Part shown: positions 38,201 to 49,320 of the stretch, in pieces
Layout of the letters: every line of letters begins with the position of its first letter
Numbering within the stretch: the stretch's first letter is position 1
Notes under the pieces: generated by a model
The model's database searches: none
Told to the model about the DNA's origin: nothing
What the model saw: only the letters and a program-made list of their open reading frames with translations
Made by a program: the position numbers and the translations under genes
From: Pogostemon cablin
Lineage: Eukaryota; Streptophyta; Magnoliopsida; Lamiales; Lamiaceae
DNA length: 64,000 nucleotides
Direction of reading: 5' to 3'
NCBI GenBank assembly: GCA_023678885.1
Contig: CM042985.1
Coordinates: 16,780,465 to 16,844,464, forward strand

Positions 38201-38530
38201 GTTCACATTATGATGAAAATGGCTTTCCTTTGCCACATGTTTTGCCAGAAGTTTTCCACCATATACATCCTATTGTAATTCAGGTGGAACTTACTCAAAA
38301 AAATCTAGGCAATTCACGAAGAATTAAATTGATCTAGGTTTCCCTTCAATTTATACTCCATGCTTTCCCAATTCATTCATCAAATTAAATCATAATCTTC
38401 TGCCTTTTAACTTACTCAAGTATCCGAAGAGTTACATGAGACCATCATATTTCTATGAACCTCTCATCTCTTCACTAGAGACTTTAATAGGCATCATGAG
38501 ACGTCCCTTGTGAGAACACACATGTATTTT
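35240..38530 (-). pseudogene. Decayed copia polyprotein of D
   Basis: RNase H survives as 35594-35403 (ITIYIDDIGAVANLKESQ and KKIKHMEREYHLLREIV, the C-terminal end of copia RNase H). RT, integrase and gag follow to the right as fragments parallel to those of C. Many stops are shared with C, suggesting both came from an already defective source copy. Confidence 0.75.
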
Positions 38531-39699
38531 CTTAAGCAGTAAAATTCAAAACCAAGATTCTTTTCTAATCGTCTAATTTGGACAAGCAAATATAATTTCT
38601 TTTAGTTAATAATATGTGAGATAAAACCATTTGAAATTCAGAGAATCATAAAAAAAAATATCGATCAAAACTTCGAATTTTATCCTTTTATATTGATTCC
38701 CTCAAAACAATATAAAAATAAAATTCACCGACATCTCAAGCACCGTGAGTCTGCAAGCCACGTTAGTGTGGACGTTTACAAACCCGAATATTTACAAGAG
38801 AAGGTTTTACCCATTAATATCATTTGTCAACCTAACTTCATGATAAAATAATTAATAGTCGGTTCCTCTTTAGCCATGCAAATAATAGCAGTGACTCCGT
38901 TGGGGAGGATACTAATTATTTACATCTAAGTGTGCACCATTATTTGATTCCAAGTCCGCTGCCCAAGCTTATGTGCCTTACTGTTGGAGAAGTACACACG
39001 CGCTCAGATAACTTTCTACAATCATCAATTATATAAGTTTGTACTAGTGAACCGCATATAAGCTCATCCGTTAGGGAGGAAGGCACTATAGCCAACGCGC
39101 AAGTCCATATGCATCACATTACAAACAATAATTATTTAAAGAAGTTTGTACCAGTGATCCGTGAATAAACTCATCCGTTAGGGAGGAAGGCTCTATTGCC
39201 AACGCGCAAGTTTACTCACATCACTTACAAACCAATAATGGAGGCCGTGGGAATTAATTACCAATCCCCTCTCCCACTTAGTTATTTAAGACCGAGGTTT
39301 TTTACATGCATATAATATTTCAGAATAAAATATGCAACCTAGCATGCTCATACTTCCAAATATATAACAATAATTGACCAATTAAAATAATTATAGCAGT
39401 TATATATAAGGAAATAAATTGCCAAAAATAAGTTGACTTGATCAACACTCCAACATACATGCATATAATATACCAAATATAATACGCAATCTAGCATGCT
39501 TCTATTTAAGGCAATAAATCATAGAGAATCATGCATACATATATAACAATAATCAATTAATAAATCAATTATAACAATTATATAACAGTGAATTCGATTG
39601 TTCGCCACCAATCACGAATGCGGACAACTGCGATGGGGATCGACCTCCCAGCAGCCTGCTCCACCACTCTGGCACCCTGCCCGATCATATTGTGAAGAC

Positions 39700-40132
39700 T
39701 CACGCGAAACCTGATGCGGACCAGTCGAACTTGATGCAAACCCGCTCGAACCTGGTGCAGAGTCGATCAAACCTGATGCAGACCAATCGAACCTGATGTG
39801 AATCCGCTCGAACCTGGTACAGCATTGATCAAACCTGATGCAGACCAATCGAACCTGATGCAGACCCGCTCGAACCTGGTGCAGCATCGATCGAACCTGA
39901 TGCAGACCAATCGAACCTGATGTAGACCCGCTCGAACCTGGTGCAGCATCGATCGAACCTGATGCAGACCAATCGAACCTGATGCAAATCCGTTCGAACC
40001 TGGTGCAGCATCGATCGAACCTGATGCAGACCAATCGAACCTGATGCAAATCCATTCGAACCCGGTGCAGCATCGATTGAACTTGATGCAGACCAATCGA
40101 ACCTGATGCAAATCCGCTCGAACTGTCGCTCG
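39700..40132. repeat. 62-bp higher-order minisatellite in the leader of D
   Basis: About six and a half copies of the same 21+21+20-bp unit as in C, with different variants per position. It ends CTCGAACTGTCGCTCGTCC, whereas C ends CTCGTCC. Rotating open frames are again seen on the minus strand (40151-39612, 40111-39767, 40137-39829). Confidence 0.92.
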
Positions 40133-40750
40133 TCCAAGGACCTACTTGCACGGAACCAAGTTCAGCCCAACGCGCAATATCAAACTACACCAAATGTCGT
40201 TCAGGGTTCGCAACTGTAAGAACATGGGAATCCAATCTCCACCGTCCAGAATCTACGCCTATGGGTTTTGAAAATGCTGTCCAAATTACAGGTCGATCCA
40301 ACGGTTAGATTGTGAAAAACAACTTCTTTTTCCTCGACTGCGCAGAACAGAATCGCCCAAAAAACTGATTCTGTTTTAGGCGTATTCCCGACAACACAAA
40401 GCTCCAAATACGATCTTCACCGTTCAGAATATACATCCACAAAATCCGAACGTGCTGACCAAAAATCAGCCTGATCCGACGGTTGAAACTCCAGTTATTG
40501 CCTCTGCAATATCACTGCGCTGGATTTTCTCTCAATTTCTTCCGTTCACCATGTGAAATTGACGAACAGTTTTCGTCGAATCCTCTCACACACAACCATC
40601 AACGAACATATATGATATAGGGTATATTTCACATAGGGATATTCATGGTTTGCGCAGCAAAACCAAAACCCTAAACATGCGATCCTAATTTTGAAAAAAT
40701 TAATCACATAAACCCTAGTCTAACGTGTCACGCTTCACCACGAAACCGAA

Positions 40751-40762
40751 GCTCTGATACCA
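40751..40762 (-). other. tRNA-Met primer-binding site of copia D
   Basis: GCTCTGATACCA on the plus strand, two bases from the LTR start at 40765. Confidence 0.9.
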
Positions 40763-40764
40763 AT

Positions 40765-42147
40765 TGTTGGTGCTTGGATCATTTGGTTAACGTGAACCGT
40801 TAGCATACCATGCGTTTCTAACACAGCGGAAGCAATAAATCATAGAAACGATTACCGTTCACCAGGGTATGTTGATGAAGATTAATTCTCGCAGGCAGCC
40901 TGCGCAGTCCCACGAGAATAGCCATAACTTCCTCGTCTGATATCGGAATTGAGTGATCTTTGCGTCTTCGACGGCTTTCCGTCAGTATATTGATCATCAA
41001 ATTCTGAGCAATGTACGAATTTATACAAATTTCGCAAGGTCGCGGACAGCAGCAGCAAACTACATTCTGATCTTCTGCTGTATGTCCCAAGTCCGATCTC
41101 GACGTCTTGTGGGCGACGATCTACGAGACCTCCTCAATCCGCTCTCAACCCTCATCACACATAAATAATCAATTAGATTAGATTAGATTTGGGTTCCAGA
41201 TAAGTTGAGGTGACTCATATACATGGGCTACAGCAGGGACCAGGAGGAGAAATTGGGTTGGGCCTCCATTGGGCTTAAGTATCCAAGTTTAGTCCAAAGC
41301 TTATACTTAAGTCCAATAATAATAATATATTCCACTAAAATATTATTACTGCACTGCCTTTCCAATCCCAAAATTACGTTTTGGGCTCCTTCTTATTATG
41401 AGCCCGTTAGTCTCCCCATGTTTAAGATATACAATGTCCATTAATTAATTAAGTTACTGACAACCCAATTAATTAATATCTCATCCAAGAGTAGTACCAC
41501 TCAACCTCATTATCATGTCGGAATAAATTCCACCTGCAGGATTTACATGATAATCCTTATGAGCTCCTCAAGGGGACATCATCAACCTATGACGGACACG
41601 GATTCCTTCTACAATCAACAGCACACCATAGAGACAGCATTACTTCCCAACTCATCGAGTTTGTTGATTTAATTACATGTAAATCTCACCCATTGATGAA
41701 TCAAAGAAATACATACTGCCCTACGTGTCGAGGTTATTGTATAGGGATTAAGAGCACGAACTTCCATAATAACTGATATCAAGTTCTCCTATAAGTCAGT
41801 ATAAGTCAAATGATCTCAAGTGGTCCTGCTCAATACACACAAGTGCACTAATGTGATTCTATAGCCAAGACAAGCTAATACCAAACCACACTACAACCAT
41901 CCCGATAGAGAGTCCCCGTCTATCTCGGTTGTGAGCACCTGTTTATACTTTATAAGGAAACCGATAATATGATCTTCCGCGTGTTGTCGCACAACATATT
42001 ATCTACAGTATAAAGTAAGTGGACTATTGCATCGAACATATAAATAAATTATAAGATGCAATCATTTGATCATATGATTCTCATATCAAATTAATTGTTA
42101 TAACATTATTCATACAAAAAGCTAGACTTTTAGTATACAATCCAACA
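40765..42147 (-). repeat. 5' LTR of copia D
   Basis: 1383 bp. Diagnostic variants are AGTCAAATGATCTCAAGTGG near 41806, GAGCACCTG near 41933 and GTTATAACATTATTC near 42098; they identify the origin of the next repeat. Confidence 0.92.
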
Positions 42148-43381
42148 GCCATAACTTCCTCGTCTGATATCAGAATTGAGTGATCTTTGCGTTCAGACGA
42201 TCCTCTCTTCGACGGCTTTCCGTCAGTATATTGATCATCAAATTCTGAGTATTATACGAATTTATACAAATTTCACAATGTCACGGATAGCAGCAGCAAA
42301 CTACCTTCTGATCTTCTGCTGTATGTCCCAAGTCCGATCTCGACGTCGTGTGGGCGACGATCTACGAGACCTCCTCAATCTGCTGTCAACCCTCATCACA
42401 CGTGAATAATCAATTAGATTAGGGTTCCAGATAAGTTGAGGTGACTTATATACATGGGCTACAGCAGGGACCAGGAAGAGAAATTGGGTTGGGCCTCCAT
42501 TGGGCTTAAGTATCCAAGCTTAGCCCAAAGCTTATACTTAAGTCCAATAATAATAATAATATATTCCACTAAAATATTATTATTGCACTACCGTACCAAT
42601 CCCAAAATTACGTTTTGGGCTCCTTCTTATTATGAGTCCATTAGTCTCCCCATGTTTAAGATATACAATGTCCATTAATTAATTAAGTTACTGACAACCC
42701 AATTAATTAATATCTCATCCAAGAGTAGTACCACTCAACCTTATTATCATGCCGGAATAAATTCCACCTGCAGGGTTTACATGATAATCCTTATGAGCTC
42801 TTCAAGGGGACATCATCAATCTATGACGGACACGGATTCCTTCTACAATCAACAGCACACCATAGAGACAGCACTACTTCCCAACTCATCGAGTTTGTTG
42901 ATTTAATTACATGTAAATCTCACCCATTGATGAATCAAAGAAATACATACTGCCCTACATGTCGAGGTTATTGTATAGGGATTAAGAGCACGAACTTCCA
43001 TAATAACTGAGATCAAGTTCTCCTATAAGTCAGTATAAGTCAAATGATCTCAAGTGGTCCTGCTCAATACACACAAGTGCACTAATGTGATTCTATAGCC
43101 AAGACAAGCTAATACCAAACCACACTACAACCATCCCGATAGAGAGTCCCCGTCTATCTCGGTTGTGAGCACCTGTTTATACTTTATAAGGAAACCGATA
43201 ATATGATCTTCCGCGTGTTGTCGCACAACATATTATCTACAGTATAAAGTAAGTGGACTATTGCATCGAACATATAAATAAATTATAAGATGCAATCATT
43301 TGATCATATGATTCTCATTTCAAATTAATTGTTATAACATTATTCATACAAAAAGCTAGACTTTTAGTATACAATCCAACA
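42148..43381 (-). repeat. Chimeric partial LTR, C-type start and D-type end
   Basis: It begins GCCATAACTTCC, the continuation of C's split LTR. Up to about 43010 it shares C-type variants with the next copy (GATATCAGAATTG, GAGCTCTTCAAGG, CAATCTATG, CTACATGTCGAGG). From about 43038 it carries D-type variants (AGTCAAATGATCTCAAGTGG, GAGCACCTG, GTTATAACATTATTC). Confidence 0.92.
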
Positions 43382-44605
43382 GCCATAACTTCCTCGTCTG
43401 ATATCAGAATTGAGTGATCTTTGCGTTCAGACGATCCTCTCTTCGACCGTCAGTATATTGATCATCAAATTCTGAGTATTATACGAATTTATACAAATTT
43501 CACAATGTCACGGATAGCAGCAGCAAACTACCTTCTGATCTTCTGCTGTATGTCCCAAGTCCGATCTCGACGTCGTGTGGGCGACGATCTACGAGACCTC
43601 CTCAATCTGCTGTCAACCCTCATCACACGTGAATAATCAATTAGATTAGGGTTCCAGATAAGTTGAGGTGACTTATATACATGGGCTACAGCAGGGACCA
43701 GGAGGAGAAATTGGGTTGGGCCTCCATTGGGCTTAAGTATCCAAGCTTAGCCCAAAGCTTATACTTAAGTCCAATAATAATAATATATTCCACTAAAATA
43801 TTATTATTGCACTACCGTACCAATCCCAAAATTACGTTTTTGGCTCCTTCTTATTATGAGTCCATTAGTCTCCCCATGTTTAAGATATACAATGTCCATT
43901 AATTAATTAAGTTACTGACAACCCAATTAATTAATATCTCATCCAAGAGTAGTACCACTCAACCTTATTATCATGCCGGAATAAATTCCACCTGCAGGGT
44001 TTACATGATAATCCTTATGAGCTCTTCAAGGGGACATCATCAATCTATGACGGACACGGATTCCTTCTACAATCAACAGCACACCATAGAGACAACACTA
44101 CTTCCAAACTCATCGAGTTTGTTGATTTAATTACATGTAAATCTCACCCATTGATGAATCAAAGAAATACATACTGCCCTACATGTCGAGGTTATTGTAT
44201 AGGGATTAAGAGCACGAACTTCCATAATAACTGAGATCAAGTTCTCCTATAAGTCAGTATAAGTCGAACGATCTCAAGCGGTCCTGCTCAATACACACAA
44301 GTGCACTAATGTGATTCTATAGCCAAGACAAGCTAATACCAAACCACACTACAACCATCCCAATAGAGAGTCCCCGTCTATCTCGGTTGTGAGCATCAGT
44401 TTATACTTTATAAGGAAACCGATAATATGATCTTCCGCGTGTTGTCGCACAACATATTATCTACAGTATAAAGTAAGTGGACTATTGCATCGAACATATA
44501 AATAAATTATAAGATGCAATCATTTGATCATATGATTCTCATTTCAAATTAATTTTTACAATATTGTTCATACAAAAAGCTAGACTTTTAGTATACAATC
44601 CAACA
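43382..44605 (-). repeat. Outer part of the 5' LTR of C
   Basis: It again begins GCCATAACTTCC and keeps C-type variants to the end (AGTCGAACGATCTCAAGCGG, GAGCATCAG, TTACAATATTGTTC), as in the 3' LTR of C. A 7-bp deletion is present near 43447. It ends AATCCAACA, then E's LTR resumes. Confidence 0.92.
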
Positions 44606-45425
44606 AGCACTCAACCAATAACCATGTTATGCATTCAGACTCTACACAACGATTATTGATGCACAAAACAACTATGAGTATGGATTAAAAACGTGCAATC
44701 TTATATAAACTAAACCACAAGTAGTGTTGTACGGAGTATACACACGAAATACAAATTTAACTCATGAAACCTTCATAACCCTAGAACTACCGAAGTGGCT
44801 CTAGCCCATGATTGATCTAGGAGCAATCATGGTTAGATAGACTGATCTTACTTGAAGCTCCAGCCGAACCTCTGTCTCAGTCCTCCTACTTTCCTCTAAC
44901 GATTCACGATCTTAAGCTCTTCGTACTTGGACGTGCTTGGTCTCCTTTCTTGCCTGCATGAGCCTTGTTTTATACTTGTAATCACGTCTCTAGGGCTTGG
45001 AATGGGCTTTTCAAGTGATCCCACGCGTTTTGGCCTCGAAAAATCTGGATAAGGTAAGTTTCCACACGTAGGTTCGACCTCGTCAAACAGGTCGAACCAC
45101 TGGCCACAGGTCAAACCCTAAGTCGAACCCCGCTACTGGAAGAATTCTGCACTGGTTCGACCTCTTGAACAAGTCGAACCTCTCAGGACTTGGTCGAACC
45201 CCAGGTCGAACCTCATCACTGGACAATTTCTGCTCTTGGTTCGGCCAACCGTCAGGTCGAACTCCCAACGTCGTGGTCGAACCTAGCTTCTCACGAATTG
45301 GTTCGACCATGGTTCGACCTGATGAACAGGTCGAACCCCTCGAGTCGTGGTCGAACCTACTTCCTGCACTTCTCCAACCCTGGTTCGACCTGCTGGAGAG
45401 GTCGAACCCTCCTCCAACAGGTCGA
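44606..45425 (-). repeat. Left (3') LTR of E, second part
   Basis: It aligns with 51637-52455. It ends in the GGTTCGACC repeat cluster; the terminal GGTCA of the right LTR is GGTCGA here. A pyrimidine tract, ACCCACCTCTTTTCTT (polypurine on the minus strand), follows at about 45425-45440. Confidence 0.92.
45060..45425. repeat. GGTTCGACC/GGTCGAACC palindromic repeat cluster in the left LTR of E
   Basis: More than a dozen copies of GGTTCGACC or its complement lie in 366 bp, many paired as inverted repeats. The pair at 45311-45337 forms a perfect 11-bp stem with a 5-nt loop. The same cluster is at 52095-52455 in the right LTR. Confidence 0.92.
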
Positions 45426-45572
45426 ACCCACCTCTTTTCTTGGCGGTTCGCATGGTCTCGACTTCGTCTCTTCGATTCTTGGCACTTCCACTCCGTTTTT
45501 GCTATAAAAACCACTCAAATAGCTCTACTAACACCTGATTCATGCTAATTCACAATATATATAGTTTTCCAC

Positions 45573-46994
45573 CTATTTCCACATCAAAACTCTCCAAAAC
45601 TCGACCACTATGCTCGGCTGAAGTGGCATCTCGTCTCTCCTACCGATGTTCCCCATGCGTTGACATCTATCGCAAGACGCCACATAGGTCTCACAATCCT
45701 TGAACAATGTAGGCCAATAAAGAGCGGACTGAAGTACCTTGGCTGCCGTCTTGTAAGCGCCGAAGTGCCCCCCGTTAGGGTGTGCATGGCAAAACTCGAG
45801 AACACTCTCCATCTCCATCTCGAGCACACACCTACGGATGATAGAATCCGTGCAAATCTTGTACACAAATGGATCATACCATATAAAAGTCTCAACATCC
45901 CTTTTGAATTTAGCAAGTTGATATCGGTTGAGATCCCTTGGAATTTCTCCCACAGCAATATAATTAACATAATCCGCATACCATGGATCAACTCCCTGCG
46001 TAGCCACCACACATGCTCGCTCAGCCCCTTCAACAAACACGGCCATGATCTTTTCATCCGGGAACATCTCCTCAATATACTCGAAAGAATTATCACAATG
46101 TTCCCTAGTCTCCAACCTCGAAAGGTGATCCGCCAACACATTATCAAAACCTTTCTTATCCTGGATCTCCATGTCAAACTCTTGAAGTAGAAGAATCCAC
46201 CTTATGATCCTAGGCTTCGTCTCCTTCTTTTCCATCAAGTACCGAATCGCAGAATGATCCGTGTACACTATAGTCTTCATGCCAACCAAATACTGACGGA
46301 ACTTATCGAATGCGTACACAACAACCAAAAACTCCTTTTTAGTCACCGTGTAATTCTTTTGTGCCGCATCGAAAGTCTTACTCGCGTAGTAAATGGCGCA
46401 GAACTTCTTCTCCTTCTGCTGCCCAAGCACCACTCCAAGTGCTACATCACTTGCATCACACATTAGTACAAAAGGTTGAGTCCAATCCGGTGTGATCAAG
46501 ATAGGTGCAGTGATAAGCGCCTCCTTCAAAACTTGAAAAGCTGTTAAACATTCATCATCAAACACAAAAGGAACATCCTTTTCAAGTAAGTGAGATAAGG
46601 GCTTAGGATATTTTGAGAAGTCTTTTATGAATCTCCTGTAAAAACTGGCATGTCCAAGGAAGGACCGCACTCCTCTTTCATTGGTCGGTGGTGGAAGCTT
46701 CTCAATTGCCACCACTTTAGCACGATCTACTTGCAATCCTTTAGCAGAAACATGATGCCCAAGAATAATCTCATCCTTCACCATGAAATGACACTTCTCC
46801 CAATTCAAGACAAGATTAGTCACTTGGCATCTCTTCAAAACAATAGCTAGGTTAGACAAACAAATATCAAAGGAGGAACCAAAAATAGAAAAATCATCCA
46901 TGAACACCTCCATGATCTTCTCTATCAACCCATCGAATATCGCCATCATGCATCTCTGAAAAGTAGCAGGCGCATTACATAACCCAAATGGCAT
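45573..46994 (-). pseudogene. Gypsy RT C-terminal half, RNase H and integrase zinc domain (E)
   Basis: A 473-aa open frame starts inside RT at MPFGLCNAPATFQRCM. The RT catalytic box is FMDD (residues 31-34, in VFMDDFSIFG). RNase H residues are D180 (LMCDASDVALG), E221 (TKKEFL) and D246 (VYTDHSAIRYL). The integrase zinc finger is H405, H410, C441 and C444 (CDRCQRMGN). The frame ends at VVEFWRVLMWK, shortly after the finger. The polypurine tract begins only about 130 bp further on, so the whole integrase catalytic core and C-terminus are gone. The first part of RT lies upstream at 47303-47043, separated by one stop (47043-47045). Confidence 0.9.
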
Positions 46995-47042
46995 TTTTTG
47001 AAAAGCAAAGGTTCCGTAGGGGCTAGTAAAAGTGGTCTTTTC

Positions 47043-47336
47043 TTAATCCTCGGGGGCAATCATTATTTGGTTGTACCCCGAGTATCCATCCAAGAAACAA
47101 TAAAACTCATACCCTGCAAGACGATCTAACATTTGATCCATGAAAGGAAGAGGAAAATGATCCTTACACGTGTTCTCATTCAACTTCCTATAATCTACAC
47201 ATATCCGCCATCCCGTAGGGATCCTTGTGGCTATCGCTTCTCCATCCTCAGCTTTTACTACAGTCATACCCCCCTTTTTAGCAACTACATGTAATGGACT
47301 CACATGGAGACTACATGTAATGGACTCACATGGAGA
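47043..47336 (-). pseudogene. Gypsy RT N-terminal part with frameshifting tandem duplication (E)
   Basis: VSPLHVVAKKGGMTVVKAED, then TGWRICVDYRKLNENTCKDHFPLPFMDQMLDRLAG, then FLDGYSGYNQIMIAPED and a stop. These are the RT fingers and the first catalytic Asp block (FLDGYSGYNQI). A 26-bp exact tandem duplication (47285-47310 and 47311-47336) shifts the frame between the protease/RT spacer and this block. Confidence 0.88.
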
Positions 47337-48301
47337 CTATCACTAATAGGATATATGATTCCAGCATCCAACCACATAAGGATTTGCTTCCTAATCACCT
47401 CTTGAATCACGGGATTAACCCTCCGCTGATTCTGAACACTTGCCTTCGCCTCGTCTAACAATCGTATCCTATGCATGCAATACGAAGGACTTATTCCTTT
47501 CAAATCCTCAAGAGACCAACCAATCGCAGATTTATACTTCCTAAGAACATTCAATAACTCCTCAAGTTGATCATCATTAAGAGAAGAAGATACAATTACC
47601 GGGTATTTTTCGTTGTCGCCAAGAAAGGCATACTTCAAGTGTTCCGGTAAAGGTTTCAACTCCTCTTTCCTCACTTCCATCGGAGAGCTCTCGTTATCCA
47701 AAGGCAAGTACTTCCTAGTCCACTTAACTTCTTCCACCTTAGTTCTTTCCGATTCAAACCTGTCATCACCCAAAGTAAGTAAGTTTTCAAGAAAGTCAAT
47801 ACATACCTCGTTGGAAAATCCGTCAAGCTCCGTAGTAGGATAAGTAAGAGACTCCATCAAACATGTCTCAAGAGGATCCTTTGACAGGATTAGAGACATA
47901 TCCTCTTTCACAATCTCCACCACTACGTCAATACTATAACACTGCGACTCCATGGGCATCTTCATCGCTTTGTCCAAGTTGAAAAGAACTTCTTCTTTGT
48001 CCATTCGAAGTCTAAGCTCTCCTTTTTGAACATCAATCATTGCTCCGGCAGTAGCAAGGAAAGGTCTCCCCAAGATTAAAGGGATATTATCCTTGTCTTC
48101 TTCCATTTCTAGCACAAGGAAATCCATAGGAAAGACTAGCTTCTCCACTTTGATGAGAACGTCTTCAATTATACTTTTTGGAAACGTCATTGACCTGTCC
48201 GCCAATTGGAGAACCACTGTTGTAGGGGTAAGCTCCCCCAAACCAAGCCTCTGAAAGATGGACAAAGGCATCAAATTGATGCTTGCCCCTAGATCGCACA
48301 A
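47300..48301 (-). pseudogene. Gypsy protease and spacer to RT (E)
   Basis: A 333-aa frame beginning at the protease active site CDLGASINLMPLSIFQRLGLG (Asp-Leu-Gly-Ala-Ser, the form usual in Athila elements) and continuing through FPMDFLVLEMEED and ILGRPFLATAGAMIDV. It leads into the RT entry region (LDAGIIYPISDS) before the 26-bp duplication breaks it. Two stops between 48302 and 48382 separate it from the gag-linked frame. Confidence 0.88.
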
Positions 48302-48382
48302 AGCTCGCCGTGCCGGCCCCTTTTCGATCTCACATAGAATAGTGAAGCTTCACGGATCCTTCATCTTTTGCTGCAGCTTCCT

Positions 48383-49042
48383 TTAAATGATTGAGCTGTA
48401 ATTTTCAGATAAATTCACCATTTCGATTCCGGTTAAGCTTCGCTTCTTCAACAATATATCTTTAAGAAATCGGGCATAGTACAGCATCTCCATTATTGCT
48501 TCCGAGAAAGGAATGCTCAAGCTTATCTTGTTCATGATCTCTGAAAACTTCTTGAACTTCTCTTCCAATCCCTTCTTCACAAACTTGTAAGGAAACGGCG
48601 GAGGTATCTTTGTTTTGGGAATCCCCCATTCATCACGATCAACTTTCTCCGCTTTCTCCTTTTCGGCTCTCAATCGCTTGGCTCTCTCCCATTTTTTCTC
48701 AGCTATGATCTCTGTACTTTGCTCATTTCGAACCACTGGAGTAGCATCAACATCATCGAGAGTGTTCGGAGTAGTAACAGGCAAATTCTGGTGGGGTTCG
48801 ACCAGGGTTCGACCTGTGGAACAGGTCAAACCAGGTACATACTGGTCGAACCTTACTTCTGGACAACGGCTCTCTTTTTGAATTTGAGGTTCGACCTGGG
48901 TTCGACCTATGGAATAGGTTGAACCACGGGCACCTAGGTTGAACCTACCTACTGTACTCCTTCCGCCATCCGGTTTGACCAGGGTTCGACCTGTTTGATA
49001 GGTCGAACCATGAATGTCGTGGTCGAACCGTTGCTGCGACAA
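48383..49042 (-). pseudogene. Gag-to-protease linker with GGTTCGACC-derived peptide repeats (E)
   Basis: A 219-aa frame. The first 90 residues are repeats of the type RFDxxxxGSTxxTGRTxVEP, encoded by the GGTTCGACC array. The rest is the conserved stretch KKWERAKRLRAEKEKAEKVDR, IPPPFPYKF, NKISLSIPFSEAIMEMLYYARFLKDIL found in Athila polyproteins before the protease, and also in element F. Confidence 0.85.
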
Positions 49043-49320
49043 AACAGAGTGCTCCTGGCTGTGCGGTTCGACCTGGATTCAACCTGTAGGATAGGTTGAA
49101 CCAAGATTGATTTGGTCGAATCGGTGTTCTGGAAAAATAGAGTGCTCCGAGTTGTCGGGTTCGACCAAGGTTCGACCTGTATGCCAGGTCGAACCATCTG
49201 CAATTTGGTCGAACCGATGCTGCAATCTCTTCTGATCGTGTCCAGTGTGTTGGTTCGACCTCCCCTGTATGGTTCGAACTTCAATGTTGGTCGAACCATG
49301 GTCGAACCTGGCCCTAGACA
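48785..49320. repeat. GGTTCGACC/GGTCGAACC array in the gag linker of E
   Basis: About ten pairs of GGTTCGACC and GGTCGAACC are spaced irregularly; a repeat spans roughly 120 bp. The pair at 49169-49195 forms a perfect 11-bp stem with a 5-nt loop, like the LTR copies. Unlike the LTR cluster, this one lies in open coding frame. Confidence 0.9.

Larger units (their letters stand above)
33843..42147 (-). mobile_element. Minus-strand copia element D nested in the 5' LTR of C
   Basis: LTRs are 33843-35239 (1397 bp) and 40765-42147 (1383 bp), both starting TGTTGGTGCTTGGATC and ending AATCCAACA. A perfect 5-bp target duplication GCCAT lies at 33838-33842 and 42148-42152. The internal region 35240-40764 carries a polypurine tract, decayed polyprotein, leader with minisatellite and tRNA-Met primer site. 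It belongs to the same family as C. Confidence 0.95.
26828..44605 (-). mobile_element. Minus-strand copia element C inserted in the left LTR of E, containing D
   Basis: The 3' LTR is 26828-28212 (1385 bp). The internal region is 28213-33682. The 5' LTR starts at 33683, is interrupted by D (33843-42147), and continues from 42148. The LTR starts TGTTGGCGTTCGATC on both sides, distinct from D (TGTTGGTGCTTGGATC), which pairs the LTRs correctly. A polypurine tract (minus AAGTGGGAGAT) abuts the left LTR and a tRNA-Met site the right one. No clean target duplication is seen (GAACG left, AGCAC right). Confidence 0.9.

Noticed and set aside
42148..43381. Break at GCCATAAC in the LTR as the R/U5 border (transcript end)
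   Set aside because: The recurrent break is fully explained by D's insertion with a GCCAT target duplication followed by an LTR crossover.
45165..45548. Open frames of 60-143 aa on both strands in the E LTR (also 52164-52511)
   Set aside because: They arise because the GGTTCGACC palindromic array lacks stops in several frames. They overlap on both strands and sit in an LTR.
45060..49320. GGTTCGA core as an internal Pol III B box (GGTTCGANNCC)
   Set aside because: Most copies read GGTTCGACCTG or GGTTCGACCAT, which fail the NNCC end, and no A box or tRNA fold is seen nearby.
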